Below, piece after piece: positions 49,915-58,794 of a stretch of DNA of 58,794 bases. Position numbers and translations under genes: made by a program. The stretch spans positions 447,517 to 506,310 of the forward strand of contig NZ_DS990391.1 in the NCBI RefSeq assembly GCF_000155475.1. The letters run 5' to 3'. The DNA is from Helicobacter cinaedi CCUG 18818 = ATCC BAA-847. GTDB lineage: Bacteria > Campylobacterota > Campylobacteria > Campylobacterales > Helicobacteraceae. How positions within the stretch are numbered: position 1 is the first letter of the stretch; the number at the start of each line of letters is the position of its first letter. Below the pieces are notes generated by a model. That model had not been told where the DNA came from. It was given only the letters and a program-made list of their open reading frames with translations, and made no database searches.

Positions 49915-51123
49915 TTAATGCAATGCACTATTTAGCTCAATCTTACGATTACTCCTAAAGGCTATCATTTTGCCACTTTGAGAATCACATCTAAAGTGGA
50001 TTCCGTGTTTGCCAGATAGCTCTTTGCCTTTGTAGAGATTGCTCTCTTTGACAGCAAAAGTATCATTAATCTCTGCAATTTTTACCGCCTCTTCAGGCTT
50101 AATGTAAAACACTCCACCAGCTAACACCGCGATACCGCCATCTACAATACAGCCATCGCCTAGACTTATGCCTGTGGCACTATTCACACCCAGTAGGCAG
50201 TTTTTACCAATGCTAATAGGCTCACTATTACCCCCGCTTAGCACACCTAAGATACTAGCCCCTCCGCCAATATCCGTGCCTTCCCCCACAACCACACTTG
50301 AGCTAATGCGTCCTTCATTCATACACGCCCCCATAGCCCCAGCGTTAAAATTCACATAACTAGCTCCGGGCATTTGCGTATAGCCACCACTGCCAAGATA
50401 CGCACCAAAGCGAGTTTTCGCAGAATCTAATAAGCGGATATTATCATATTGTGGAATGACTTGCATTAAATAGCGTGGGAATTTATCCACAAAGTCAATA
50501 TGTGGAAACTCACCCTCCATTTTTAAAGCAATTTCATTCTCTCTAAGCCATTCTAGCTCATAGGGTTTATTCCCACTCCAAGCGACATTTTGCAATAGCC
50601 CAAAGATTCCATCAAGTTGCAAGGAACGCAATGGGGCTTTGCCAAGTGAAAGGGCTAGAAGTTTAAGATACGCAGATTCTACACTCTCGCATTTCTCATC
50701 TTTATAAATCACGCAGAATCTGTATCTCGCCCTACCGCCTTTTGTCTTTAGCTTACCTTTGTTGGCTCGTTTTTTAAGCTCTAATATTACTTGAATATTT
50801 TTGTGTGCTGACGGATCACTTAAAGCCTCGCTTAAAAACGGCTCATATAGCTCTAAAGCCTTATTAACAAACTCTTGATTAATGCCATACACCGCTTCAT
50901 TTTCAGTTGCAGAGATTTGCTCCGCCTCCTTTGCACTTTGACATAGCACCGCATAAGTGCCGAGATTTTCACCTTTCCAATTCATTGTAGGATAAGTCGC
51001 ACAAAGCACCGCTTTAGACTTTTTGCCAATCTCCACGCGTGAGATTCCAAAGCCTAGTGGCTCTTTGTATTCCCCACTTTTTTGATACCCATCAACAAAC
51101 ACCTTAAATCGCTCTACGCCCAT
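49915..51123 (-). CDS. dapD: Tetrahydrodipicolinate N-succinyltransferase (long epsilonproteobacterial type)
   Basis: Succinylates tetrahydrodipicolinate in lysine and diaminopimelate synthesis. The 402 residues are longer than the enterobacterial form (about 274), as is usual in Campylobacterota. The first half is a family-specific domain with WSGNKPYELEWLRENEIALKMEG, and the second half is a left-handed beta helix with hexapeptide repeats (GAYLGSGGYTQMPGASYVNFNAGAMGACMNEGRISSSVVVGEGTDIGGGASILGVLSGG...ISIGKNCLLGVNSATGISLGDGCIVDGG). GAAGGAGT precedes the ATG. It is followed downstream by a structured spacer. Confidence 0.93.
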   Translation of the reverse strand: MGVERFKVFVDGYQKSGEYKEPLGFGISRVEIGKKSKAVLCATYPTMNWKGENLGTYAVLCQSAKEAEQISATENEAVYGINQEFVNKALELYEPFLSEALSDPSAHKNIQVILELKKRANKGKLKTKGGRARYRFCVIYKDEKCESVESAYLKLLALSLGKAPLRSLQLDGIFGLLQNVAWSGNKPYELEWLRENEIALKMEGEFPHIDFVDKFPRYLMQVIPQYDNIRLLDSAKTRFGAYLGSGGYTQMPGASYVNFNAGAMGACMNEGRISSSVVVGEGTDIGGGASILGVLSGGNSEPISIGKNCLLGVNSATGISLGDGCIVDGGIAVLAGGVFYIKPEEAVKIAEINDTFAVKESNLYKGKELSGKHGIHFRCDSQSGKMIAFRSNRKIELNSALH

Positions 51124-51172
51124 AATCTACTCCTTCGTTTTTAGCTTGTTTTAGCATTGTATAGAATCTAAA

Positions 51173-51730
51173 CTACATTTTGGTATATTTATAGGCTTTT
51201 ACCGCAAACATACCCAGCCCCACAAGCACCACAAATGCCACGCATAGCCCCACAAAAAACCATAGAAGAGAAAAGAATCTATAATGCAATAAAAACAAAA
51301 TAAGCCCGGTAAAAATAATATATCCTAGCATTCTTAAAAGCGAAAAACTCATCTGTGTGCCAAGCACAAAGCGAGTAGAAAAGCTTGAATTTTCCTGCTT
51401 TTCTTGATTGTGAGATTTTTTAGTTTCTTCTGCAAGTTGCGAATCTTGCGTAAGACTTTGCTGCATATCTAAATCCTGCCGTGAATCTAAGGATATAGAA
51501 TCTTGCTCCTGTGCTTTCACTCTTTTTAGCACCCCCGCAAACGATCCTCCCACAATAGACACAAAACCCAAAAATGCCACTTCAAAACTCAATAACGCCT
51601 CCATACCAAAAAGCAACGCCACAAGCCCACCAATCAACGCTACTCCCAACACTACCCCTGTAATGCCTAGCCCAAGCTTGTAGGCATAATTTTTAGTAGT
51701 ATTTGCTATTTTCATCTTCATCATCGTCAT
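51173..51730 (-). CDS. Unknown integral membrane protein downstream of the AtpZ-like gene
   Basis: I do not recognise a family. The product has up to four membrane helices: two early (YKLGLGITGVVLGVALIGGLVALLFGM and FEVAFLGFVSIVGGSFAGVL), then an acidic/Gln-rich cytoplasmic loop with coiled character (AQEQDSISLDSRQDLDMQQSLTQDSQLAEETKKSHNQEKQEN), then two more (LRMLGYIIFTGLILFLLHY and LLWFFVGLCVAFVVLVGLGMFAVKAYKY). The start is uncertain: three ATGs (51730, 51724, 51715) and a further one at 51766 all overlap the upstream gene. I chose 51730. Campylobacter has a membrane protein gene beside hemL (Cj0852c region), so position may be conserved. Confidence 0.6.
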   Translation of the reverse strand: MTMMKMKIANTTKNYAYKLGLGITGVVLGVALIGGLVALLFGMEALLSFEVAFLGFVSIVGGSFAGVLKRVKAQEQDSISLDSRQDLDMQQSLTQDSQLAEETKKSHNQEKQENSSFSTRFVLGTQMSFSLLRMLGYIIFTGLILFLLHYRFFSLLWFFVGLCVAFVVLVGLGMFAVKAYKYTKM

Positions 51731-52160
51731 TTTGGGCTTTTTTTGAATCCTGTGGCTTATAGGCATAGCGTGGATTTTTAGCGAGTTCTTGTGCGTCTCT
51801 TTGCTGACGCTGATAGGCTTTGTAGATATTTAAAATCGCCGCTCCAATGCCCCAAGCTACACCAAGCCAAAAGCTCCATCTAGCCCCGCTTAGATATTCT
51901 AGCCCAATGCCTATGCCAATGCCTAAAGCCACTGCCACCACAATGGATATGCCCAAACTTAGCTCATTTGCACCGCTAACTACCGCACTTAAACGCGGTT
52001 TTTGCGATTCTTGTGTGGCTTTTTGTGTAGAATCTTGTATAGATTCTTGTGTGGATTCTAGGCTAGATACTTTTGAATCTTGTGAGTGTGAATCTAGCGT
52101 TGAGTGAGTTGCTTCAAGCTTAATAGAATCTAGATTCTGCTTTTTATCTATATTTTCCAC
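51693..52160 (-). CDS. AtpZ/AtpI-like membrane protein
   Basis: A 155-residue protein with an N-terminal polar, serine- and glutamine-rich tail (about 1-60, including several SQDS/TQES repeats), and two membrane helices of the AtpZ/AtpI kind (NELSLGISIVVAVALGIGIGIGLEYLSG and WSFWLGVAWGIGAAILNIYKAYQRQQRD). The motif GxxxGxxLEYLSGxxWxFWLGxxxGxxAAxxNxY is typical of small membrane subunits associated with ATP synthase assembly. No atp genes are near, so the role is unsupported by context. It starts 3 bases after the hemL stop and overlaps the next membrane gene. Confidence 0.65.
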   Translation of the reverse strand: MENIDKKQNLDSIKLEATHSTLDSHSQDSKVSSLESTQESIQDSTQKATQESQKPRLSAVVSGANELSLGISIVVAVALGIGIGIGLEYLSGARWSFWLGVAWGIGAAILNIYKAYQRQQRDAQELAKNPRYAYKPQDSKKAQNDDDEDENSKYY

Positions 52161-52163
52161 TTT

Positions 52164-53459
52164 TTAGCCTTCAAAATGTATCTCTTTAAAGCTCTCTCTT
52201 GCCTTTTGTATCACTTCTTCAATCATCGCTTCATTCATCGCAGAGCAAATAAAACCTGTCTCAAACTGCGAGCAGGCAAAATACACACCCTTTTCTAGCA
52301 TTTTTTGATGAAACTTCGCATATATCGCTACATCACTCTTTTTCGCATCATCAAAATTTTTTACCGCCCCTGCGTTAAAGAAAAAGCCAAACATACTGCC
52401 ACGATAATCCACCTGCAATGGAATCTTATACTCCTGTGCGGCAGATTTTAAGCCCTGTGTCAAAGTTTTTGCTAAAGATTCTAGCTCATCATATAAATTT
52501 GGCTTTGATTTGATAAGTGAGAGTGTGGCTATCCCCGCACTTACGGCAATGGGATTCCCGCTTAAAGTCCCGGCTTGATACACGCCTCCAACGGGGGATA
52601 ATATATCCATAATTTCAGCCCTCCCACCAAAAGCCGCCAAAGGCAACCCACCGCCTATCACCTTACCATAAGTAACCAAATCCGCTTCAATATCATAGAT
52701 TCCCAATGCCCCATTCAACCTAGCCCTAAAGCCACTCATCACTTCATCTATGATTAAAAGGGCGTTATGCTCATCACATAGCTTTCGCAATGCGTGGAGA
52801 AACTCCCTATCAGCAGGGACAAAGCCCATATTCCCAGCCAACGGCTCAATAATCACACACGCCACATTCTTACTTTGCTCAAAACACGCCTTCACAGAAT
52901 CTATATCGTTATACCTTGCTACTAAAGTATGCTTTGAAATATCGCTTGGCACACCCGGTGAGCTAGGAGTCCCAAATGTCGCACAGCCACTGCCTGCAGA
53001 AACTAGTAAGCTATCGCTATGCCCGTGATAGCAACCCTCAAACTTGATAATATCATCTTTATTAGTAAATGCTCTAGCCAATCGCAACGCACTCATAGTA
53101 GCTTCCGTCCCCGAGCTTACAAGTCGCATTTTCTCCACACTATTCGTAAGTGAGATAATCTGCTTTACAAGTGTTGTTTCTTTCTCCGTTGGCGCACCAA
53201 AGCTAAGTCCATCTTTGAGGGCTAGAGTAAGGGCAGATTCTATAAACTCATCAGCGTGTCCAAATATCAGCGGTCCCCAGCTTTGCACAAAATCAATATA
53301 GGCATTATCATCTTCATCATAGATATATGCTCCCTTGCCCCTAGCGATAAATCGCGGTGTCCCGCCCACAGAGCCAAATGCCCTAACAGGCGAATTTACC
53401 CCACCGGGAATAACCTGCTTTGCTTCATTAAAGTCATTAATACTATGTAAAATCTCCAT
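52164..53459 (-). CDS. hemL: Glutamate-1-semialdehyde 2,1-aminomutase
   Basis: Makes 5-aminolevulinate for haem synthesis in the C5 pathway, using PLP. The 431 residues show the N-terminal [62 protein letters not shown] and the PLP lysine Lys266 in [19 protein letters not shown] precedes the ATG. It is the first gene of a minus-strand run with the two membrane protein genes, as in Campylobacter (hemL followed by membrane protein). Haem supply suits the c-type cytochromes of the window. Confidence 0.96.
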   Translation of the reverse strand: MEILHSINDFNEAKQVIPGGVNSPVRAFGSVGGTPRFIARGKGAYIYDEDDNAYIDFVQSWGPLIFGHADEFIESALTLALKDGLSFGAPTEKETTLVKQIISLTNSVEKMRLVSSGTEATMSALRLARAFTNKDDIIKFEGCYHGHSDSLLVSAGSGCATFGTPSSPGVPSDISKHTLVARYNDIDSVKACFEQSKNVACVIIEPLAGNMGFVPADREFLHALRKLCDEHNALLIIDEVMSGFRARLNGALGIYDIEADLVTYGKVIGGGLPLAAFGGRAEIMDILSPVGGVYQAGTLSGNPIAVSAGIATLSLIKSKPNLYDELESLAKTLTQGLKSAAQEYKIPLQVDYRGSMFGFFFNAGAVKNFDDAKKSDVAIYAKFHQKMLEKGVYFACSQFETGFICSAMNEAMIEEVIQKARESFKEIHFEG

Positions 53460-53683
53460 ATTTGTCCTTTACTTGCAGAATTTTTGACATTATAACAAGA
53501 TTCTGCTTACATTATTTGTGAGAGCCAATTTATGATACCCGCTATCAAACTGCTTTATAATTTTTATCGTTACTTCATTACTCACAATACTTGAAGTTTA
53601 AATAACATTAGAAGGCTATTTGCATTTTTAATGGAAAATAAATATCGCAAGTATTGCAATAAACTTTTTCAAAGGAGACAAAA

Positions 53684-54244
53684 ATGAAAAAAATCATCAT
53701 GGGAATAGCTCTCATAGGTAGCATAGCGTGTGCGGCAACTATTGATGCACAAAAGGCAGAAGTTCAATGGACAGCATTTAAAACACCAGCTAAAATAGGT
53801 GTAAAAGGTAAATTTGATGATGTGCAGTTTAAATTTGGCACACCAAACAAAACTCAAAGCCTAGAATCTCAACTCAATAACGCCACAGCGACTATTGATA
53901 TTATGAAAGTCAATACCAATGACGCGGGTAGAGATGAGACTTTACGCAAAAACTTTTTTGATAATTTCAACAAAAAAGAGCCTATTAAAGTAACTTTCAA
54001 AGATGTAATTGAAGGCAAAGATAAAGGCACGATTTTGGCAAATGTGCGAATGAATGGCAAAAGTCAAAAAGTGCCGATGCAATATGAGATTGTAAGCAAA
54101 AAGCTCGTCGCAAAAGGTGTGCTTGATTTAAGTGAGTTTGGACTTGAAAATGCGCGTACAAGCTTGCAAAAAGCAGTGGCAGATTTACACGAGAATCTTA
54201 CTTGGTCGCAGGTGGAAATCGCCCTTGAAGCCCCACTCAAATAA
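53684..54244 (+). CDS. YceI-family periplasmic lipid-binding-like protein
   Basis: A 186-residue secreted protein with signal peptide (MKKIIMGIALIGSIACAATID, cleaved near Ala-Ala) and the YceI lipocalin-like fold: AQKAEVQWTAFKTPAKIGVKGKFDDVQFKFG, ATIDIMKVNTNDAGRDETLRKNFFDNFNKKEPIKVTFKDV and NVRMNGKSQKVPMQYEI. The family binds isoprenoid-like chains and is induced by stress. In Helicobacter (HP1286) it is a secreted or periplasmic protein. AAAGGAGA precedes the ATG and a TATAAT-like box lies at 53556. A stem at 54267 follows. Confidence 0.87.
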   Translation: MKKIIMGIALIGSIACAATIDAQKAEVQWTAFKTPAKIGVKGKFDDVQFKFGTPNKTQSLESQLNNATATIDIMKVNTNDAGRDETLRKNFFDNFNKKEPIKVTFKDVIEGKDKGTILANVRMNGKSQKVPMQYEIVSKKLVAKGVLDLSEFGLENARTSLQKAVADLHENLTWSQVEIALEAPLK

Positions 54245-54266
54245 TCTCTCAAATAAAACACCCCCA

Positions 54267-54291
54267 AAGGCTACTTAAAATAAGTAGCCTT
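54267..54291 (+). terminator. Terminator-like stem behind yceI
   Basis: Perfect ten-base arms AAGGCTACTT / AAGTAGCCTT with a loop AAAAT, 23 bases past the yceI stop. No U-run follows directly. It may end yceI transcription. Confidence 0.55.
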
Positions 54292-54370
54292 AGATACACT
54301 TAGATTCCACAACAAAACTAGAAAACAAAAAAACATAGTTAGGCATTTTATGAATAGGCTAAAAAATGTA

Positions 54371-54448
54371 TGGTGTCAAAGGGGGGACTTGAACCCCCGA
54401 CCTCCGGCTTATGAGACCAGCGCTCTAAACCAGCTGAGCTACTTTGAC
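54371..54448 (-). tRNA. tRNA-Met (anticodon CAT, elongator-type)
   Basis: Reading the minus strand gives GTCAAAG ... CTTTGAC as a 7-bp acceptor, discriminator A and encoded CCA. The anticodon loop CTCATAA carries CAT. D arm GCTC..GAGC and T arm GGGGGTTCAAGTCCCCC are complete. First pair G-C is against the initiator type. tRNA-Ile2 with a modified CAT anticodon is an alternative that sequence alone does not exclude. Confidence 0.9.
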
Positions 54449-54648
54449 CTCTAAATCAAGAATCTATAAAGATTAAGAATCTAACAGAAAGCATTGAAGA
54501 AACAAAAGTCGCAATTCTAAGCAAAAAGCAACAATAAGTCAAGCACTTTCCCACAAAAGCTACTTCACACGCTATCACACTTTGCTACAATTCCTTTTTT
54601 TCACATAGCACCCGCACCCAACACAAAAACTACAAAATTTCTCATCTC

Positions 54649-55248
54649 TCACAGAAAATCATTTGGCACGGCCCCTAAAACGCGTGAAGTATATTGAGAT
54701 TCTAGCACTTTATCATAGGCATTTTTATAGCGATTGATAAAATCATCAATATTCTTCTGCTCCACGCCAAAAGCCCTTTGTGCTTGAATCTTTTGATTAT
54801 CAAGCCCATTTTGCTCCATATTTTTAGAATCTCTGCCTTGATAAAACTCTGTGAAGCGATACAGACTTTGAGCCATAAGCATTTTTTCCATCTCACTCAT
54901 TCCTTCACTCGCCCATAAAAACGCCTTATATTCCTCATCACTCATTAACTCTAGCACCTTTAGCCCATAGGTAATGCGATTTTTATGCCCCTCTAAATCC
55001 TCCATTTTTGGGGCATTTGGCTCAATCTCGCTTGATTGCTTTACTTCTTGTGTGGTGCTTTCACCCACATTTTGCGTGTCAATTTTAGCAGCCGTGCTTT
55101 TTTGATGATACTCTTTTGTTTTTTCTTCTTTTAAAGATTTAGAATCTGTGGCATAAGATTCATTATTGCTGATACTAAAATTATCTTTATTCCTTACATA
55201 GCTCGTGTTTATGGGCATTTGAGAATGATTGAGATTCTGAATCTGCAT
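54649..55248 (-). CDS. Hypothetical cytoplasmic protein of unknown function
   Basis: I do not recognise a family. The ATG at 55248 with AAAGGAC before it gives 199 residues; an ATG at 55308 would add 20. The first 100 residues are polar low-complexity sequence (QMPINTSYVRNKDNF, STTQEVKQSSEIEPN) and look disordered. Residues about 105-199 (HKNRITYGLKVLELMSDEEYKAFLWASEGMSEMEKMLMAQSLYRFTEFYQG ... VEQKNIDDFINRYKNAYDKVL) are helical and rich in conserved-looking aromatic residues. No signal peptide or membrane segment is present. It is divergent from argD (132-base gap). The structured C-terminus and good ribosome binding site suggest a real gene. Confidence 0.7.
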   Translation of the reverse strand: MQIQNLNHSQMPINTSYVRNKDNFSISNNESYATDSKSLKEEKTKEYHQKSTAAKIDTQNVGESTTQEVKQSSEIEPNAPKMEDLEGHKNRITYGLKVLELMSDEEYKAFLWASEGMSEMEKMLMAQSLYRFTEFYQGRDSKNMEQNGLDNQKIQAQRAFGVEQKNIDDFINRYKNAYDKVLESQYTSRVLGAVPNDFL

Positions 55249-55380
55249 TAAAGTCCTTTGGTATTCTGTGGCGTATTTCGCACAAAGCATTAGCAAAAAT
55301 CGCTCCACATATCACAAAAAATTTAAACTCTTAATGTAAAATCAACACCTTTCATATCTTTAGTAAATGGGGGCAAGGTA

Positions 55381-56574
55381 ATGGAATTTTCACATATACA
55401 AGGGCTTGACGAAGAATTTGTATTGCACACTTATTCGCGTTTTAAAGTCGCTTTCACACACGGAGAAAATGCGACACTCTATGACACGCAAAATAGAGAT
55501 TATATTGACTTTGGCTCGGGCATTGGCGTAGTGAGTGTGGGACACAATAATCCAAAGCTCACTCAAGCCATCACCAAACAAGCTGCAAAGCTTTTGCACA
55601 CTTCAAATCTCTACCATATTCAAAATCAAGCTGCCCTAGCTCACAATCTCATCACACTTTATCGTGATAACGCCCCTTTGCCTATGCGTACGTTTTTTGC
55701 CAACTCCGGAGCAGAAGCAAATGAATGTGCTATAAAAATAGCTAGAAAATATGGCAAACAACGCAATGCCTATAAAATTATCACGCTAGATTCTAGCTTC
55801 CACGGACGCACAATCACTTCGCTCAAAGCCACCGCACAAGAGAAAATGCACGAGCATTTTGGTCCATTCCCTGATGGTTTTGTGTATGCAAAAGATGTGA
55901 GTGATATTTATAATCTTATAGATTCAAGCACCTGTGCAGTTTTACTAGAGCTTGTGCAGGGAGAGGGGGGTGTATGCCCCTTAGATAAGACCCAGATTCA
56001 AGCCCTTGCCTCGCATTTAAAGCAAAAGCAGATTCTCCTTATGATAGATGAAGTGCAGAGTGGAATCTACCGCTGCGGCGAGATTTTTGCCTCAAAAGTG
56101 TATGGCATTAGCCCTGAAGTTATCACAACGGCTAAGGGCTTAGGCGGAGGCGTGCCTATCGGTGCAGTTTTAACCACACTCACTGATATTTTTGCCCCAA
56201 GCGATCACGGCTCAACTTTTGGGGGCAATGCTTTAAGCTGTGCGGCGGGGCTTTGTGTGCTTGAGATTCTAAGTCAAATGCACGAAAATGGGACATTGAA
56301 AGAGACTATCAGTTACTTTGATACCAAGCTAGATTCTCTTGTGGCGGCATTCCCGCAGATTTTTAGCCATAAAGTGGGTTTAGGGCTAATGTGTGGAATC
56401 CACACGCAAAATCCTAATTTACTCCCTAACATTGTAGAATCTGCCCTAAACCAAGGCGTTTTGGTGCTGAAATCGGGCAAGGGCGTTTTGCGTTTGCTCC
56501 CACCTTTAAGTATAAATAAAGATGAGATTGACTTAGGATTCTCTCGTTTAGAATCTGCCCTAAAAACCTTGTGA
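55381..56574 (+). CDS. argD: Acetylornithine / succinyldiaminopimelate aminotransferase
   Basis: PLP transaminase of arginine synthesis, probably also of the succinylase lysine branch, together with argJ (505) and dapD (49915). The 397 residues contain YIDFGSGIGVVSVGHNNPKL, FFANSGAEANECAIKIARK, LDSSFHGRTITSLKATAQEK, LELVQGEGGV, LLMIDEVQSGIYRCG and the PLP lysine Lys252 in TTAKGLGGGVPIGA. The stop overlaps the GTG start of the methyltransferase gene (GTGA). It is not found in H. pylori, a further sign of a non-pylori species. Confidence 0.94.
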   Translation: MEFSHIQGLDEEFVLHTYSRFKVAFTHGENATLYDTQNRDYIDFGSGIGVVSVGHNNPKLTQAITKQAAKLLHTSNLYHIQNQAALAHNLITLYRDNAPLPMRTFFANSGAEANECAIKIARKYGKQRNAYKIITLDSSFHGRTITSLKATAQEKMHEHFGPFPDGFVYAKDVSDIYNLIDSSTCAVLLELVQGEGGVCPLDKTQIQALASHLKQKQILLMIDEVQSGIYRCGEIFASKVYGISPEVITTAKGLGGGVPIGAVLTTLTDIFAPSDHGSTFGGNALSCAAGLCVLEILSQMHENGTLKETISYFDTKLDSLVAAFPQIFSHKVGLGLMCGIHTQNPNLLPNIVESALNQGVLVLKSGKGVLRLLPPLSINKDEIDLGFSRLESALKTL

Positions 56575-57680
56575 AAGCAATGCTCACTTTTAGCGAATTT
56601 ATGTCCCAAAGCCTTTATGGAGAGAGCGGCTATTACGCAGATTCTAGCAGGGTAAGCAAAACAGGGGATTTCTACACTTCTGTGAGTGTGAGTAAGTTTT
56701 TTGGCGGCTCAATTGCCTCTTATATCCTTTCACTTTTAGAATCTAATGCCCTAAGTCTGCCCTTAAGGATTGTAGAAATCGGGGCGGATAAGGGCTATCT
56801 GCTAGGCGATATTGCCTTATTCCTTGATGCCTTGAGCGAAGTTTTGCCCCAATGTGAGTTCATTATCATTGAGCCACTCTCCACCTTAGCACAAACACAA
56901 AAGGCGTATTTGAGAGGCTTAAAGTTTTCTTGTGTTTTGGACTTTAAGATTGTTGAAAGCTTTGAAGCACTCTCGCAAAATAAAGATTCAAATCTTTTTA
57001 TCATCAGCAATGAGCTTTTTGATAGCTTCCCTTGCGATGTGTTAGATTCAGGCAAAATGCTTTGTGTAAGCCAAGATTCTAAATGGTGTGGAATCTGGCA
57101 GAACCTAAATGCCAAAAATCTCTCCACCCTTTTGCCGCGACAAAGCCTTGAGATTTTAGACAAACTCAAATGCAATCCTTTGAAGTTTTGCGGTGTCCTG
57201 CCACAATGGCAGGATTTTATTTGCAATCTCTCACGCTTTGCTAAAGCCCATAAAAATAGCTATTTTGTGAGCTTTGACTATGGCAGGGAGAATCTTAGCC
57301 AAACGCAGAATCCTAACGCCAAATACTACAATCCGCTACATCATAACCCAAGATTCTATAAATCCCATCAAGTGCTAAGTTTAAAAGACTTTTTAGAGCA
57401 AGGTGGGGATTTTCACACACTTTATCAAAATGCGGATATAACCTACGATGTGGATTTTACACTGCTAGATTCCCTCCTGTGTGAGAATGGATTTCAAAAA
57501 ATCTTTTGCGATACACAAGCAAAAGTGTTGATTGAAAAAATGCAGATTCTAGAATTATTACAGACTTTTTCACAACAATGCGGATATAATACTTATCTTA
57601 AAGAAATTCACAAGCTTAAAACGCTCTTGCATACGCTAGGAGAGCGGTTTTTAGGTATATGCTACACATTCTCTCAATAG
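56571..57680 (+). CDS. MidA/NDUFAF7-like SAM-dependent methyltransferase (COG1565)
   Basis: A 369-residue putative protein methyltransferase. The start is GTG at 56571, overlapping the argD stop; an ATG three codons on is an alternative. The COG1565 pattern is present: MLTFSEFMSQSLYGESGYYADSSRVSKTGDFYTSVSVSKFFGGSIA, LPLRIVEIGADKGYLLGDIALFLD (SAM loop), FIIIEPLSTLAQTQ and LFIISNELFDSFPCDVL, ending with SFDYGRENLS. In mitochondria NDUFAF7 dimethylates an arginine of a complex I subunit. Whether the bacterial form modifies complex I is unknown. The coupling to argD seems incidental. Confidence 0.82.
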   Translation: MKAMLTFSEFMSQSLYGESGYYADSSRVSKTGDFYTSVSVSKFFGGSIASYILSLLESNALSLPLRIVEIGADKGYLLGDIALFLDALSEVLPQCEFIIIEPLSTLAQTQKAYLRGLKFSCVLDFKIVESFEALSQNKDSNLFIISNELFDSFPCDVLDSGKMLCVSQDSKWCGIWQNLNAKNLSTLLPRQSLEILDKLKCNPLKFCGVLPQWQDFICNLSRFAKAHKNSYFVSFDYGRENLSQTQNPNAKYYNPLHHNPRFYKSHQVLSLKDFLEQGGDFHTLYQNADITYDVDFTLLDSLLCENGFQKIFCDTQAKVLIEKMQILELLQTFSQQCGYNTYLKEIHKLKTLLHTLGERFLGICYTFSQ

Positions 57681-57780
57681 TCTCTCAAAACACGCAAAAA
57701 TATAAACAAAACTTAAACTTCAAAAAGATAGAATCCCGCCTTACAAAAATCTTACAAACAACAAACCTCAAGGAGACATT

Positions 57781-58794
57781 ATGTTTCGTTCATTAAGTGG
57801 AAAGCTTACTATCGGGGCAGTAGCGATATTCTCTATCATCATTATTATCATCAGCGCCTTTAATTTTAATAAGACAAAAAATGATGTAACAGAAATCTAT
57901 CAAGGTATTCAAGCACAAACACTAGAATCAGCCTATCATAGCATTATGATAACAATGGGCGATGAAGCACAGGAGCATTTAAGGGTATTAGCAAGAGATA
58001 TTGTCAATACTGATAAAAATAATGTCGTGCAGCAAAGAATTATTCTTAATTCAGCTTCATCACTCATCAAATATCCCTTAATGTTTATCGTATATGAAGA
58101 TGATGGAAAGGTGATTTTGCAGGATTATAATCAACACGGCACAATGTCCTTTTCATCAAATTGGGAAGATGTGGGCGGTATAGATTTACGCAAACGCCCT
58201 TGGTATGTAGAAACAAAGGCAAAACAAGCTGGGATCATCACGCCTGTATATGTCAGTGAAGTAGGTAAGCACAAGGGAGAATCTTTTGCGACCGCTACAA
58301 TGCCTCTCATCAAAAATGGCAAGTTTGTTGGCGTTGTGGGATTTGACATTGGTGTGAGTGATTTTCAGGCAAGATTTAGCTCCTTTAAGAATCCAGAATT
58401 GCCCTCAATGAGTGTGTTTTTAACAGATTCAAATGGAGCGATTTTCTCACACGAGGATATGGATTTTGTGAAAAGTGGCTTGTCAAAAGAAGTAGAGAAT
58501 GCACTTAAAGATGCACTTACAAAAGATAAAAAAGGCTTTATTGATTATAACTTAACCTTGAGAAATGGGCAGGTGGTTGATGAGTTTGGATATTATAAGC
58601 AATTCCCATTTGGCTGGACTATCGTTTCTACCGCCGATAAAGCTGACTACACAGAAGCTATCAATAAAATTCTTGTAGAAACAATTATCTTAGCCACGAT
58701 AATGATCGTGCTAGGAGCAGTGGCGATTTTCTTCCTTATTAGGGTTTTCACAAATCCTATCAATACGATTAAAGAGTCCTTGGTGGCATTCTTT
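57781..58794 (+). CDS. Methyl-accepting chemotaxis receptor with dCache sensor, 3' part beyond the window
   Basis: Partial gene, 338 codons open to the window end. AAGGAGAC precedes the ATG at 57781. An N-terminal membrane helix (about 8-30, KLTIGAVAIFSIIIIIISAFNF) is followed by a periplasmic dCache-type sensor domain with LRKRPWYVETKAKQAG, PVYVSEV and GFDIGVSDFQARF, then EFGYYKQFPFGWTIVSTADKADYTEAIN, a second helix (about 302-322, IIILATIMIVLGAVAIFFLI) and the start of a HAMP domain (FTNPINTIKESL). The WY and aspartate positions resemble amino-acid-type dCache receptors, but the ligand is not certain. The cytoplasmic signalling half is not in the window. Confidence 0.85.
   Translation, partial: MFRSLSGKLTIGAVAIFSIIIIIISAFNFNKTKNDVTEIYQGIQAQTLESAYHSIMITMGDEAQEHLRVLARDIVNTDKNNVVQQRIILNSASSLIKYPLMFIVYEDDGKVILQDYNQHGTMSFSSNWEDVGGIDLRKRPWYVETKAKQAGIITPVYVSEVGKHKGESFATATMPLIKNGKFVGVVGFDIGVSDFQARFSSFKNPELPSMSVFLTDSNGAIFSHEDMDFVKSGLSKEVENALKDALTKDKKGFIDYNLTLRNGQVVDEFGYYKQFPFGWTIVSTADKADYTEAINKILVETIILATIMIVLGAVAIFFLIRVFTNPINTIKESLVAFF

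Overview
The window reads as chromosome of an enterohepatic (non-pylori) Helicobacter. Most gene pairs have the order known from H. pylori or Campylobacter: rpmB-K+ channel, mqnB/mtnN-fabD, DUF374-miaB-HP0268-like, purA-FliJ-like-MotE-like, nucT-chePep-gmk-tatA-argS, cetA/cetB, a torA-like reductase with its cytochrome, and aspA-dcuA. argJ, argD and dapD, the Cet energy taxis pair and TMAO-type respiration fit an intestinal or hepatic species. No prophage, insertion sequence, integrase or CRISPR array was found. This is core genome with two iron or metal uptake loci and several structured spacers.

Layout. 1-5.5 kb: YdcH-like, argJ, K+ channel, rpmB, then a TolC-HlyD efflux pair without a transporter. 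5.6-9.5 kb: TIGR02757, two pseudopilins, histidine phosphatase, MTA/futalosine nucleosidase, fabD. 9.7 kb: tRNA-Ser(GCT). 9.8-15.7 kb: an FtsL-like protein, rsmH, PilO/PilN/PilM-like proteins, acyltransferase, miaB, HP0268-like. 15.9-19 kb: molybdenum reductase and cytochrome c. 19.1-22.5 kb: MotE-like, FliJ-like, purA, HisZ-like. 22.7-30.3 kb (plus strand): mnmA, a TonB receptor with a G11 tract, aspA, dcuA. 30.4-38.1 kb: small HTH protein, DUF4156 lipoprotein, nucT, chePep, gmk, tatA, argS, azlCD, fldA. 38.2-42 kb: a second TonB receptor translationally coupled to a di-haem cytochrome. 42-49.5 kb (minus): cetA, cetB, two metQ, metI, metN, rluB, Sel1 repeat protein. 49.9-53.5 kb (minus): dapD, two membrane proteins, hemL. 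Then yceI, tRNA-Met, an unknown gene, argD, a MidA-type methyltransferase and the 5' part of a chemoreceptor cut by the window end.

Themes. Motility and chemotaxis genes recur (PilMNO-like, MotE/FliJ-like, ChePep, CetA/CetB, a dCache receptor). Respiration and metabolism fit microaerobic life on amino and organic acids (aspA-dcuA, TorA-like reductase, metNIQ). 

The strongest unexplained signal is not a gene. The octamer AGATTCTA (either strand) occurs about 125 times by my hand count, roughly once per 470 bp, against about three or four expected from base composition. Inverted pairs of it form hairpins behind several genes, as DNA uptake words do in Neisseria and Pasteurellaceae, and it is densest inside an extra central segment of DcuA. 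The best candidate for an undescribed protein system is the coupled TonB receptor and di-haem cytochrome, whose cytochrome looks MauG/MbnH-like rather than like a classical peroxidase.
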